From Aeromonas sp. RU39B (lineage in GTDB: Bacteria; Pseudomonadota; Gammaproteobacteria; Enterobacterales; Aeromonadaceae): DNA of 64,000 bases. A program made the translations under genes and the position numbers. The DNA lies in assembly GCF_900156095.1 (NCBI RefSeq), contig NZ_FTMJ01000009.1, positions 1 through 64,000 of the forward strand, in the 5' to 3' direction. This document shows, piece after piece, positions 11,224-19,785 of this stretch; the first letter of the stretch is position 1; each line of letters begins with the position of its first letter. The notes under the pieces were generated by a model, which saw only the letters and a program-made list of their open reading frames with translations, was not told the DNA's origin and made no database searches.

Positions 11224-11973
11224 ATGTCGATGAAGCTGATGACCGGTGCCGCTATCCTGCTGGCCGCCCTGTCCACCAACGTAAGTGCCGAAACCATCAA
11301 GGTAGGCATGTCCGGCAAATATTTCCCGTTTACCTTCGTCAAACAAGACAAGCTGCAAGGCTTTGAAATTGATCTCTGGAACGAGATTGGCAAGCGCACC
11401 GGCGACAAGGTCGAGTTCGTTACCGCCAGCTTCTCCGGTCTGTTTGGCATGCTGGAAACCGGCAAGATCGACACCATTTCCAACCAAATCACCATCACCG
11501 ACGAACGCAAGGCCAAGTACAACTTCTCCCAGCCTTACGTTTACGACGGTGCCCAGATCGTGGTTCGCAAGGGTAACGACACCATTCACAGCCTCTCTGA
11601 CCTGGCTGGCAAGAAGGTAGCGGTCAACCTCGGCTCCAATTTCGAAGAGCTGCTGCGCAAGAACGATCCCGAGAAGAAGATCGACATCCGTACCTATGAC
11701 TCTGCCTTCGAGCAGGATGTTGCCCTTGGCCGAATCGATGCGTTCGTGATGGATCGCGTCTCCACTGCCCAGCTCATCAAAGAATCCAAGCTGCCGCTGC
11801 AACAAGCTGGCAAGCCGTTCGAAACCATCGAAAACGCCCTGCCCTTCCTGAAGAAACCGGAGAAGGAAGCACTGCTGAAGAAGGTTGATGGCGCCCTGAC
11901 CGCCATGCGTGGCGATGGCACCCTGCGCAAGATCTCCGAAAAGTGGTTCGACGCCGACATCACCAGCAAGTAA
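11224..11973 (+). CDS. Amino-acid (cystine-like) ABC transporter, substrate-binding protein
   Basis: 249 residues. A Sec signal peptide (MSMKLMTGAAILLAALSTNVSA, cleavage near residue 22) is followed by a family 3 periplasmic binding domain with VGMSGKYFPFTF, ISNQITITDERK and KVAVNLGSNFEELL. The pattern is close to that of E. coli cystine-binding TcyJ (FliY), so cystine or another small amino acid is likely. The ATG at 11224 is preferred because GAGG ends seven bases upstream; an ATG two codons earlier is too close to it. It is first of a three-gene operon with permease and ATPase, placed between dnaA and rpmH. Confidence 0.85.
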   Translation: MSMKLMTGAAILLAALSTNVSAETIKVGMSGKYFPFTFVKQDKLQGFEIDLWNEIGKRTGDKVEFVTASFSGLFGMLETGKIDTISNQITITDERKAKYNFSQPYVYDGAQIVVRKGNDTIHSLSDLAGKKVAVNLGSNFEELLRKNDPEKKIDIRTYDSAFEQDVALGRIDAFVMDRVSTAQLIKESKLPLQQAGKPFETIENALPFLKKPEKEALLKKVDGALTAMRGDGTLRKISEKWFDADITSK

Positions 11974-11976
11974 TTC

Positions 11977-12645
11977 ATGATGGAGTTTGACGTCGACTAC
12001 ACCTTGGGGCTGTTTCCCATCCTGCTCAAATACTTGGGCACCACGATGGAGATGGCCCTGTGGGGATTCGCGTTCGCACTCGTACTGTCGCTGATCCTGG
12101 CGATAGTACGGGTGTTTCGCATTCCCGTGATCCACTGGCTGGCCATGCTCTATATCTCCTTCTTCCGAGGGACACCGCTGCTGGTCCAGCTGTTTCTGCT
12201 CTATTACGGTCTGCCGCAGATATTCCCGATTTTTGTCGGGCTTGATGCTTTCTCGGCTGCCGTGGTGGGCCTCACCTTACACTTTGCAGCCTACATGGCC
12301 GAGTCGATCCGCGCCGCGATTCTGGGGATTCATAAAAGCCAGATGGAAGCGGCCCTCAGTATCGGCATGAGCCGACTGCAAGCGATGCAGCGCATCATCC
12401 TGCCGCAAGCGGCACGGATTGCCTCACCCTCCCTGATGAACTACTTCATCGACATGATCAAAAGCACCTCGCTCGCCTTTACCTTTGGCGTGGCGGAGCT
12501 GATGGGCAAAGCCCAGATGGAGGCCTCCTCCTCGTTCCGCTTCTTCGAGAGCTTTATGGCGGTGGCGCTGATCTACTGGGTGGTGGTGATTATCTTTACC
12601 CGGCTCCAGCATCTGCTGGAACTGCGCCTGAGCCGCGCCTATTAA
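11977..12645 (+). CDS. Amino-acid ABC transporter permease
   Basis: 222-residue inner-membrane subunit of the HisM/TcyL type. Several hydrophobic segments are visible (about 20-45, 52-72, 90-110, 185-210). The cytoplasmic EAA loop is [22 protein letters not shown] and contacts the ATPase. It follows the binding-protein gene by three bases and precedes the ATPase by ten. Two adjacent ATG codons (11977, 11980) could start it. Confidence 0.88.
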   Translation: MMEFDVDYTLGLFPILLKYLGTTMEMALWGFAFALVLSLILAIVRVFRIPVIHWLAMLYISFFRGTPLLVQLFLLYYGLPQIFPIFVGLDAFSAAVVGLTLHFAAYMAESIRAAILGIHKSQMEAALSIGMSRLQAMQRIILPQAARIASPSLMNYFIDMIKSTSLAFTFGVAELMGKAQMEASSSFRFFESFMAVALIYWVVVIIFTRLQHLLELRLSRAY

Positions 12646-12655
12646 GGAGGTCGTG

Positions 12656-13390
12656 ATGATAAAACTGAGCGGCCTGCGCAAGGCCTATGACGGCAAAATG
12701 GTGCTAGATGGCATCGATCTTGAGGTAAAACAGGGCGAAATTGTGGTGATCATCGGTCCTTCCGGTACCGGGAAATCCACTCTGTTGCGCTGCCTCAATC
12801 TGCTGGATACCCCCGACGCGGGCCAGCTGACGATCGACGGTCTGGAGTTAAACCTGGCAGCAACCAGCGAGCGGCAAGCCATCGAACTGCGCAAGCGAGC
12901 CTCGTTTGTGTTCCAGAACTATGCCTTGTTTGCCAACAAGACGGCACTCGACAACATCGCTGAGGGGCTGGTCACCGTATGGAAACAACCCAAGGCCGAG
13001 GCGCGTGCCACGGCGCTGGGCATCCTGCGCGATATCGGCCTGGAAGAGAAACAGGATGCCTACCCGTCCTCCCTCTCTGGCGGACAGCAGCAGCGGGTGG
13101 GGATCGGGAGAGCCATGGCGGCTCACTCCAAGGTCATCCTGTTTGACGAACCGACCTCGGCGCTCGATCCGGAGTGGGTGGACGAAGTGCTCGGTCTGAT
13201 GAAACAGCTGGCGCAACGGCACCAAACCATGCTGGTGGTGACCCACGAGATCGAATTTGCCCGCGAAGTGGCAGATCGGGTGATCTTCATGGAAGGCGGC
13301 CGCATCGTGGAACAGGGGCCACCGAGCGAGATCCTGGTTGACCCGAAGGATCCGCGCACCCGCACCTTTTTGCGCAAAGTATTGCGATAG
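12656..13390 (+). CDS. Amino-acid ABC transporter ATP-binding protein
   Basis: 244-residue ATPase of the polar amino acid uptake family. Walker A is GPSGTGKST, the signature [15 protein letters not shown] and Walker [15 protein letters not shown]. The ATG at 12656 has AGGAGG five bases upstream; a GTG one codon earlier is too close to that site. It is the last gene of the transporter operon and is followed by a strong terminator. It forms the import complex with the permease and binding protein encoded just upstream. Confidence 0.9.
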   Translation: MIKLSGLRKAYDGKMVLDGIDLEVKQGEIVVIIGPSGTGKSTLLRCLNLLDTPDAGQLTIDGLELNLAATSERQAIELRKRASFVFQNYALFANKTALDNIAEGLVTVWKQPKAEARATALGILRDIGLEEKQDAYPSSLSGGQQQRVGIGRAMAAHSKVILFDEPTSALDPEWVDEVLGLMKQLAQRHQTMLVVTHEIEFAREVADRVIFMEGGRIVEQGPPSEILVDPKDPRTRTFLRKVLR

Positions 13391-13401
13391 ACTCTGTGTT
13401 T

Positions 13402-13424
13402 GGCGGCGAAAGCCGCCTTTTTTC
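13402..13424 (+). terminator. Rho-independent terminator after the ABC transporter
   Basis: The stem GGCGGC / GCCGCC with loop GAAA is followed by six T. It separates the transporter from the rpmH promoter. Confidence 0.93.
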
Positions 13425-13435
13425 GCACAGGATCC

Positions 13436-13463
13436 TTGTACCTGGGCAAGCAGGCAGTATAAT
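13436..13463 (+). promoter_or_regulatory. Sigma-70 promoter for rpmH-rnpA
   Basis: There is a -35 TTGTAC (13436-13441), a 16-base spacer and a perfect -10 TATAAT (13458-13463). The transcript would carry a leader of about 170 bases. A hairpin GCCGAA / TTCGGC at 13532-13555 followed by CTCTTTTG may act as an attenuator or processing signal; that role is inference. Confidence 0.8.
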
Positions 13464-13640
13464 TCTTTGCCCACGATCCGTCGGATCATCCCCCTTTCGG
13501 GATCAGGGATGACTCGGCAGATTGACTAAAAGCCGAACTCTGTTTAGAATTCGGCCTCTTTTGCTAGTCGTCACACGCTCTTAGCTGGCGCGTCGGCTAA
13601 GTGTGACAATCAACACTGTACAGTTAGACGGTAAAAAAAC

Positions 13641-13775
13641 ATGAAACGTACTTTCCAACCCTCCAACCTGAAGCGCAAGCGCACTCATGGTTTCCGTGCC
13701 CGTATGGCCACCGCCAACGGTCGCAAGGTTCTGGCCGCTCGTCGTGCCAAGGGTCGTGCTCGCCTGGTAGTTTAA
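13641..13775 (+). CDS. rpmH: 50S ribosomal protein L34
   Basis: 44-residue, strongly basic protein, [18 protein letters not shown] and so on, matching L34 (E. coli 46 residues). It is part of the large ribosomal subunit. The stop TAA shares its last base with the rnpA ATG (TAATG), so translation is coupled. In E. coli rpmH is directly divergent from dnaA; here a transporter operon lies between them. Confidence 0.97.
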   Translation: MKRTFQPSNLKRKRTHGFRARMATANGRKVLAARRAKGRARLVV

Positions 13776-14131
13776 TGCCAACGCACACCTTTCCCCGGGA
13801 GTTACGTCTGTTAACTCCCGAACATTTCAAGCGTGTTTTCGCAGAGCCTGTCCGGGCCGCTTCTCCGCAATTAACCCTCCTCGCTGTACCCAATTCGCTC
13901 ACCCATCCCAGACTCGGTCTTGCCGTGCCCAAGAAAGCCCTCAAGCGTGCTGTCTGGCGTAATCGCCTCAAACGGGTTGTGCGTGAAAGTTTCCGTCTCA
14001 AGCAACATCAACTGCCGGCTATCGACATTGTCGTGATTGCCAAGGGCGGTGTCCGTGAGATGGACAACGAGGAACTGTTCAAGTTACTGGAAAAGCTATG
14101 GCGAACTCTGTCACGCCGTTGCAATGGGTAG
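13775..14131 (+). CDS. rnpA: Ribonuclease P protein component
   Basis: 118 residues (E. coli 119). It is the protein cofactor of RNase P that helps the catalytic RNA remove tRNA 5' leaders. The conserved RNR-type motif appears as [19 protein letters not shown]. The start overlaps the rpmH stop by one base and its 3' end overlaps yidD by 34 bases, the usual compact arrangement of this cluster. Confidence 0.95.
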   Translation: MPTHTFPRELRLLTPEHFKRVFAEPVRAASPQLTLLAVPNSLTHPRLGLAVPKKALKRAVWRNRLKRVVRESFRLKQHQLPAIDIVVIAKGGVREMDNEELFKLLEKLWRTLSRRCNG

Positions 14132-14346
14132 CCATCAAGCTGATACGCCTGTATCAACTGGCGATCAGCCCCCTGTTGGGACCCCGTTGTCGCTTTACAC
14201 CGACTTGTTCGCAATATGCAATAGAAGCCATCCGACTTCACGGTTTGATAATTGGCGTTTGGTTAGGCAGTAAACGTCTATTAAAATGCCACCCTTTATC
14301 CGAGGGTGGTTATGACCCGGTTCCGCAACCCAAGCGAAGAAACTGA
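14098..14346 (+). CDS. yidD: Membrane protein insertion efficiency factor YidD
   Basis: 82-residue protein with the family motif [23 protein letters not shown], including the paired cysteines, and a C-terminal SEGGYDPVP. YidD is a membrane-associated factor thought to help YidC-dependent insertion. It overlaps the end of rnpA and lies five bases upstream of yidC. Confidence 0.95.
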   Translation: MANSVTPLQWVAIKLIRLYQLAISPLLGPRCRFTPTCSQYAIEAIRLHGLIIGVWLGSKRLLKCHPLSEGGYDPVPQPKRRN

Positions 14347-14351
14347 CAACT

Positions 14352-15986
14352 ATGGAATCTCAACGCAATCTACTCCTGATCGGTTTGCTGTTCGTGAGCT
14401 TCTTGCTCTGGCAACAGTGGCAGGCTGACAAAGCCCCGAAGCCGGCTCCCGTAGCGGCTGCTCAAACCGAGCATTTCGTCCCCGCAGGTCAGTCCGCTGA
14501 CGTACCGCAGCTTGCCGAACAATCCGACGCAGCCCGTAAACTGGTGACTGTATCGACTGACGTGCTGCGCCTGACCCTGGACACCCAGGGCGGTGACATC
14601 GTCAAGGCCGAACTGCTGGCCCACGCGCTGGAACAAGGCAAGGATCAGCCCTTCGTCCTGCTGGAAACCGGTCCTCATCTCTATGTAGCTCAAAGCGGTC
14701 TGATTGGTCGTGATGGTCCGGATACCCGTCCGGAAGGCCGTCCGACCTATAACGTTGACCAAACCAGCTACACCTTGGCTGATGGTCAGGACAGCATCAC
14801 GGTGCCGATGTCCTGGACCAACGACAAGGGCGTAACCTTTACCAAGGAATTTGTGCTCAAGCGTGGTGACTATGCTGTTGGCGTCGGCTACAAGGTCGAC
14901 AACAAGGGCACCGAGCCGCTGCAAGTGCAGTTCTACGGTCAGCTGAAGCAGACCATTGCCACTCCGGATGGTCAGAAGAGCCATGCCATGGTGGCCAGTG
15001 CCTACCGCGGTGGTGCTTTCTCGGCGTCTGACACCCGTTACAAGAAGTACACCTTCGACGAAATGAAGGAAACCAACCTGGATAAGACTACCCAGGGTGG
15101 TTGGGTTGCCATGCTGCAACACTACTTCGTGACAGCTTGGGCGCCCCAGGCTGACCAAAGCAACGCCTTCTACAGCCGTGTTGTGGATGGCAGCCAACAA
15201 GCCATCATTGGTTACAAGGCTCCGGTCACCGAGATCGCTGCGGGTAGCCAGGCTGAAGTGAGTGGCAAGCTGTGGATCGGTCCGAAGCTGCAAGACCAGA
15301 TGGCCAAGGTGGCTAACCACCTCGACCTGACCGTCGACTACGGCTGGCTGTGGTTCATCGCCCAACCGCTGCACTGGCTGCTGACCATGTTCCACGGTCT
15401 GGTGCTGAACTGGGGTCTGGCTATCATCATGCTGACCCTGCTGGTGCGCGGCATCATGTTCCCGCTGACCAAGGCCCAGTACACCTCCATGGCCAAGATG
15501 CGCATGCTGCAGCCCAAACTGGCCGCCCTGCGTGAGCGCTTCGGCGACGACCGCCAGAAGATGTCTCAAGGCATGATGGAGCTCTACAAGAAGGAGAAGG
15601 TCAACCCGCTCGGCGGCTGCCTGCCCATCCTGATTCAGATGCCGATCTTCATCGCTCTCTACTGGGCGCTGATGGAATCTGTTGAGCTGCGTCACGCACC
15701 GTTTGCCCTGTGGATCCACGACCTGTCGGTCAAGGACCCCTTCTTCGTGCTGCCGCTGCTGATGGGTGCCTCCATGTGGTTCCTGCAGAGAATGAGCCCG
15801 ACCACCATTACTGACCCGATGCAACAAAAGGTGATGAACTTTATGCCGATCATCTTCACCTTCATGTTCCTCTGGTTCCCGGCTGGTCTGACTCTCTACT
15901 GGTTGGTGAGCAACGTTGTCTCCATTACCCAGCAGACCATCATCTATCGTCAGCTGGAGAAAAAGGGCCTGCATACTCGCAAGTAA
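14352..15986 (+). CDS. yidC: Membrane protein insertase YidC
   Basis: 544 residues (E. coli 548). The N-terminal transmembrane segment is [19 protein letters not shown], a large periplasmic beta domain follows (about 50-320), and the C-terminal Oxa1-type insertase core has five membrane segments, including [20 protein letters not shown]. It inserts inner-membrane proteins such as the ATP synthase c subunit encoded in this same window, alone or with SecYEG. It is the last gene of the rpmH cluster before a strong terminator. Confidence 0.97.
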   Translation: MESQRNLLLIGLLFVSFLLWQQWQADKAPKPAPVAAAQTEHFVPAGQSADVPQLAEQSDAARKLVTVSTDVLRLTLDTQGGDIVKAELLAHALEQGKDQPFVLLETGPHLYVAQSGLIGRDGPDTRPEGRPTYNVDQTSYTLADGQDSITVPMSWTNDKGVTFTKEFVLKRGDYAVGVGYKVDNKGTEPLQVQFYGQLKQTIATPDGQKSHAMVASAYRGGAFSASDTRYKKYTFDEMKETNLDKTTQGGWVAMLQHYFVTAWAPQADQSNAFYSRVVDGSQQAIIGYKAPVTEIAAGSQAEVSGKLWIGPKLQDQMAKVANHLDLTVDYGWLWFIAQPLHWLLTMFHGLVLNWGLAIIMLTLLVRGIMFPLTKAQYTSMAKMRMLQPKLAALRERFGDDRQKMSQGMMELYKKEKVNPLGGCLPILIQMPIFIALYWALMESVELRHAPFALWIHDLSVKDPFFVLPLLMGASMWFLQRMSPTTITDPMQQKVMNFMPIIFTFMFLWFPAGLTLYWLVSNVVSITQQTIIYRQLEKKGLHTRK

Positions 15987-16005
15987 GCCGGTTTCTCTGA
16001 TAAAA

Positions 16006-16030
16006 GGCGGCCTGTTGGCCGCCTTTTTTA
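16006..16030 (+). terminator. Rho-independent terminator after yidC
   Basis: The stem GGCGGCC / GGCCGCC with loop TGTT is followed by six T. Confidence 0.93.
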
Positions 16031-16065
16031 TTACAATGAGCCGCATCTAGGCGGAGACAGGTTTC

Positions 16066-17427
16066 ATGACGACTGACACTATCGTGGCCCAGGCCACTCC
16101 CCCCGGACGCGGCGGCGTTGGCATTCTGCGCGTCTCCGGCCCACTGGCCGAGCGGGTTGCCGAACTGGTTCTTGGCAAACAGCCGCGGGTTCGCTACGCC
16201 GAATACCTGCCATTTCGTGATGGCGAAGGCGCTGTGCTCGATCAGGGCATAGCCCTGCTGTTCAAAGCCCCTAACAGCTTCACTGGCGAAGACGTGCTGG
16301 AGTTACAGGGCCACGGTGGCCCGGTCATTCTCGACATGCTGATGCGCCGCATCCTGCAGATTGATGGAGTGCGCCCCGCCCGTCCCGGCGAGTTCAGCGA
16401 GCGTGCGTTTCTCAATGACAAGCTGGATCTGGCCCAGGCCGAAGCCATCGCCGATCTGATTGAAGCCTCCAGCGAGCAGGCGGCCCGCAGCGCCATGCAC
16501 TCCCTGCAGGGCGAGTTTTCGAACCGTATCCAGCATCTGGTCGAGAGCCTGATCCGGCTACGCATCTATGTAGAAGCGGCGATCGATTTTCCGGACGAAG
16601 AGATCGATTTTCTCTCCGACGGCAAGGTAGCTGGCGATCTTTACGCCATCATGGACAACCTTGAGAGTGTGCGCTCACAAGCCAAACAGGGTGCCCTGCT
16701 GCGCGAAGGGATGAAGGTGGTGATTGCCGGGCGCCCCAACGCCGGAAAATCGAGCCTGCTCAATGCCCTGGCAGGCCGCGAATCGGCCATTGTGACCGAA
16801 ATTGCCGGCACTACCCGTGACGTGCTGCGCGAACATATCCATATCGATGGCATGCCGCTACACATCATCGACACCGCTGGTCTGCGTGAGACCGAAGATC
16901 AGGTCGAGCGTATCGGTATCGAACGTGCCTGGACTGAGATTGAGCAGGCCGACCGGGTGCTCTTTATGGTCGATGGCACCACCACAGCAGCGGTCGACCC
17001 GCGCGAGATCTGGCCTGATTTTGTCGATCGTCTACCCGCTCATATCGGCCTCACCGTGGTGCGCAACAAAGCGGACCTGACTGGTGAGGGATTGGAGCCG
17101 AGCGATGAGCAGGGGCATCCTGTTTATCGTATCTCGGCCAAGACCGGCCTCGGGCTTGATGCCCTACGTGAGCATCTCAAAGCCATCATGGGCTTTCAGA
17201 GCAATACCGAAGGTGGCTTTATGGCCCGCCGCCGCCATCTCGATGCCCTCGAGCGCGCCGCCGAGCGTCTGCTGGTGGCCAAGGAGCAACTGGAAGTGTT
17301 TGTCGCCGGCGAGCTGGTGGCCGAAGAGCTACGTCTGGCCCAAGAGTCCTTGTCGGAAATCACCGGCGAGTTCAGTTCCGACGATCTACTGGGACGCATC
17401 TTCTCCAGCTTCTGCATCGGCAAGTAA
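16066..17427 (+). CDS. mnmE: tRNA-modification GTPase MnmE
   Basis: 453 residues (E. coli 454). With MnmG (encoded at 29625) it forms the complex that installs 5-carboxymethylaminomethyl on U34 of certain tRNAs. It has an N-terminal tetrahydrofolate-binding domain, a helical domain, and an inserted G domain with P-loop GRPNAGKS (222-229), followed by [10 protein letters not shown] and NKAD. The essential C-terminal C-I-G-K is present. The last 18 bases (17410-17427) correspond to the target used by SGI1-type integrases. Confidence 0.97.
   Translation: MTTDTIVAQATPPGRGGVGILRVSGPLAERVAELVLGKQPRVRYAEYLPFRDGEGAVLDQGIALLFKAPNSFTGEDVLELQGHGGPVILDMLMRRILQIDGVRPARPGEFSERAFLNDKLDLAQAEAIADLIEASSEQAARSAMHSLQGEFSNRIQHLVESLIRLRIYVEAAIDFPDEEIDFLSDGKVAGDLYAIMDNLESVRSQAKQGALLREGMKVVIAGRPNAGKSSLLNALAGRESAIVTEIAGTTRDVLREHIHIDGMPLHIIDTAGLRETEDQVERIGIERAWTEIEQADRVLFMVDGTTTAAVDPREIWPDFVDRLPAHIGLTVVRNKADLTGEGLEPSDEQGHPVYRISAKTGLGLDALREHLKAIMGFQSNTEGGFMARRRHLDALERAAERLLVAKEQLEVFVAGELVAEELRLAQESLSEITGEFSSDDLLGRIFSSFCIGK
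17410..17427 (+). other. Potential attachment site (attB) at the 3' end of mnmE
   Basis: TTCTGCATCGGCAAGTAA encodes the conserved FCIGK-stop end of MnmE. The corresponding 18 bases are the integration target of SGI1-family genomic islands in other gammaproteobacteria. No second copy of the repeat was found between here and 19785, so there is no sign of an intact island. Confidence 0.45.
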
Positions 17428-17609
17428 GGTGGCGAAAAATCAGCAATAAAAAGCAGCCGGAAAGAACATATGACATTGTAAGTAATGGACTTTGTTTTTT
17501 ACTGGCTGTTCTTTCCCGAGCTTTTTTCGTGAATATTTACCCCAACATTTCCCCAACGTGACTAAGCGGGGATTCTTATGCAGAGCACAACCCACGTTTG
17601 CCGTTCTCT
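17428..17609. other. Intergenic region after mnmE with inverted and direct repeats
   Basis: The 10-bp inverted repeat GGAAAGAACA (17459-17468) / TGTTCTTTCC (17507-17516) has a 38-base spacer. Further on, CCCCAAC occurs twice, eleven bases apart, in TTACCCCAACATTTCCCCAAC, starting near 17540. No gene or convincing terminator is seen. Such short repeats beside an integration target could be integrase arm sites, but there is no integrase in the window. Confidence 0.3.
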
Positions 17610-17712
17610 TACCCGCTATAGGGAATAAATGTTAAATACCTCCTATGACGTGTAAATGATACTTACCCTCTATAACAGGTAAATATTGATATACCGGTCA
17701 TAGCGTGTAAAT
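17610..17712 (+). repeat. Four operator-like repeats upstream of hipB
   Basis: Four 21-base copies start at 17610, 17637, 17664 and 17692, a period of 27-28 bases. They share TACC, then CTAT or TCAT in the centre, then GTAAAT or ATAAAT, and each is an imperfect inverted repeat (TTACC ... GGTAA in the third). Position and symmetry fit binding sites for the HipB repressor, which in E. coli also binds four operators. The sequence differs from the E. coli TATCC-N8-GGATA operator. Confidence 0.65.
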
Positions 17713-17744
17713 TGGATGAAGGCACGCTACCAGGTTGTCGAATC

Positions 17745-17999
17745 ATGAAAGTAACCAGCGCCAAGCAGCTGAGCGCCTGTATCAAGGATGCCAGGCTTTC
17801 TCAGAAGCTCTCTCAAGGCAAAGTGGCCGAGAAAGTGGGGATTAGGCAAGACACAGTCTCCAGCTTCGAGCTCAATCCTGAGTCCACCAAGCTGGATACC
17901 CTGTTCAAGATCCTCGCGGCACTCGAATTGTCACTGGATATCAAACCCCGCAATGAGTCATCCGATAGCCCTGCGTCAGGCTGGAAGGAGGAGTGGTAA
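17745..17999 (+). CDS. hipB: HipB-like antitoxin and transcriptional repressor
   Basis: 84 residues with an Xre-type helix-turn-helix (LSQGKVAEKVGIRQDTVSSFE, about residues 22-42). E. coli HipB has 88 residues. The C-terminal tail ends in Trp (EEW), as in E. coli HipB, where the terminal Trp matters for stability and HipA contact. It should bind HipA and repress the hipBA promoter through the four repeats just upstream. The ATG at 17745 (MKVTSAKQLS) is chosen by alignment; the ribosome site is weak. Its stop overlaps the hipA start (TAATG). Confidence 0.88.
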   Translation: MKVTSAKQLSACIKDARLSQKLSQGKVAEKVGIRQDTVSSFELNPESTKLDTLFKILAALELSLDIKPRNESSDSPASGWKEEW

Positions 18000-19318
18000 T
18001 GGCCAATCTGGCTGTCTACATGAACGGCTATCGGGTAGGCACATTCACCAAAACGACCAGCGGCGCCCATCAATTTCAGTACCATGAGTCATGGCTAGCA
18101 CAACCGGGCAGCCGTCCGATCTCACTCTCCATGCCATTACGCCATCAGGCCTATCGGGGCGATGAAGCCTATAACTTCTTCGACAACCTGCTGCCAGACA
18201 ATCTGGAGGTGAGGAACAGGGTTGTTGCGCGCTATCAGGCGGTATCAACCCAGCCCTTCGATCTGCTCAGTTACATTGGTCAGGATAGCGTAGGGGCATT
18301 ACAGCTAGTTACCGAAGGGCACGATGTTCCAGATATCCGGCGAATCGACTACAAGCCACTTTCCGATAACGATCTCGAGCAGATCCTGACCAGCTACAAA
18401 TCAGGAATCCCTTTGGGGATGGTCAGGGAGCAACAGGAGTTCCGGATCTCCATCGCCGGGGCGCAAGAAAAGACTGCGCTGCTCTATCTCGATGACCGTT
18501 GGTACTTGCCACTCAACGCAACGCCGACAACCCACATTATCAAACTCCCTATCGGCAAGATTGAAAGTCACTCCTACTCGATAGACCTCTCCCAAAGCGT
18601 AGAAAACGAATATCTCTGCACTCTGATAGCCAAGGAGTTTGGTCTGCCCGTCCCTCACTGCTTCATGATGCAGGTTGGCCAGGTCAAAGCACTGGCTGTG
18701 GAACGCTTCGACAGACGTTACGCTGCCGATCGCAGTTGGATCATGCGCCTTCCCCAAGAAGATTTCTGTCAGGTATTGAATGTTCCGTCAGCACGGAAAT
18801 ACGAGAGCCATGGAGGACCGGGGATCACTGACATCATGAAAACCTTGCTGGGCTCTGCGACACCAGAACAGGATCGCTACCTGTTCATGAAATCTCAGGT
18901 TCTGTTCTGGCTGCTGGCGGCCACCGATGGCCATGCAAAGAACTTCTCGGTCTTTATTGAACCGGAAGGGCGTTTTCGCCTGACCCCCTTTTACGACATC
19001 CTATCTGTCTATCCAGTGTTTGGTGGCCGGGGCCTCAACCGAAGAGACGCCAAGATCGCAATGGGCCTGGCAAGCAGCAAGGGGAAGAAGTACGCCATTG
19101 AGCAGATATTCCCGCGCCATTTTTTCCAAACGGCGAAAGCGGTGGGATTTGAGCGTTCTGCTATGGAAGAGATCCTGACAGAACTGGCCAACGCCGTTGA
19201 TGATGTTATTGAACGCGTTACCCGGCAATTGCCAGCAGACTTCCCCGATGCCATCAGCAGCGCCATTCTAGAGGGCCTAAAAGCCCGCTCAGCAAGGCTG
19301 ACAATGGGATGGGATTAA
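17999..19318 (+). CDS. hipA: HipA toxin, serine/threonine kinase
   Basis: 439 residues (E. coli HipA 440) and alignable along the whole length. HipA phosphorylates glutamyl-tRNA synthetase, causing growth arrest and persistence. The autophosphorylated serine is expected at S151 in FRISIAGAQEKTAL, the catalytic Asp at D310 (ATDGHAKNFS) and the metal-binding Asp at D333 (PFYDIL), so the kinase appears intact. AAGGAGGAG just upstream gives a strong ribosome site, unlike hipB. The start overlaps the hipB stop by one base, so toxin and antitoxin are coupled. Confidence 0.92.
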   Translation: MANLAVYMNGYRVGTFTKTTSGAHQFQYHESWLAQPGSRPISLSMPLRHQAYRGDEAYNFFDNLLPDNLEVRNRVVARYQAVSTQPFDLLSYIGQDSVGALQLVTEGHDVPDIRRIDYKPLSDNDLEQILTSYKSGIPLGMVREQQEFRISIAGAQEKTALLYLDDRWYLPLNATPTTHIIKLPIGKIESHSYSIDLSQSVENEYLCTLIAKEFGLPVPHCFMMQVGQVKALAVERFDRRYAADRSWIMRLPQEDFCQVLNVPSARKYESHGGPGITDIMKTLLGSATPEQDRYLFMKSQVLFWLLAATDGHAKNFSVFIEPEGRFRLTPFYDILSVYPVFGGRGLNRRDAKIAMGLASSKGKKYAIEQIFPRHFFQTAKAVGFERSAMEEILTELANAVDDVIERVTRQLPADFPDAISSAILEGLKARSARLTMGWD

Positions 19319-19785
19319 AGACTACACGCAAATCCTTTATGGTCTCGAACGGCCATCTTTTTCTCTTGGCTGCATTTCTCTTTCTTTCCCGCCATCCAAT
19401 CCGGTGACCGATCTGCGCAAACCCAGAAAGCGGTCACGGTTAATCGCCTCTACAAAAATCCGAATGATTCCCTTTTTACCACCTACATTGGGCTTTTCTT
19501 TATCAGATAACCCTTTATAGGCATTTATGTCGTTTTTTTCTGGGAAAGTCTTTGAAACTATCGCATACGGCAGCGAACAACCTCGGATAACCAATGATTT
19601 GCAAGCACCGTCACACCGAGCACAGATACATCAGCTAATCCGATAAATCCCATCAAGATATCGCGCTTTTCAGGCGGAAATCACCACAACTACCATACGG
19701 GCATTTTGGCACCCGCCCCCTTTGCGCCCCCTGCGGCAAGCGATGGTCGCCCTCAAAGAATGACAATTAACCTGTAGAGCGAAAA
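19319..19785. other. 467-base intergenic region, no gene recognised
   Basis: An 85-codon minus-strand frame (19337-19594) has no recognisable family, no clear ribosome site and composition unlike a conserved protein, so it is not called. No second copy of the mnmE end is present. The region may be the remnant right side of an insertion next to mnmE. The 5' flank of the MFS gene (19740-19785) shows no promoter I can defend. Confidence 0.4.

Noticed and set aside
14370-16046. 558-codon minus-strand open frame
   Set aside because: Antisense shadow of yidC; rich in His and Gln runs with no domain.
19337-19594. 85-codon minus-strand frame in the hipA-MFS gap
   Set aside because: No recognisable family, no ribosome site, and unusual composition. 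It could be a decayed fragment, but nothing supports a call.
17428-19785. Intact genomic island after mnmE
   Set aside because: No integrase, no second copy of the 18-bp mnmE end, and the segment holds only hipBA.
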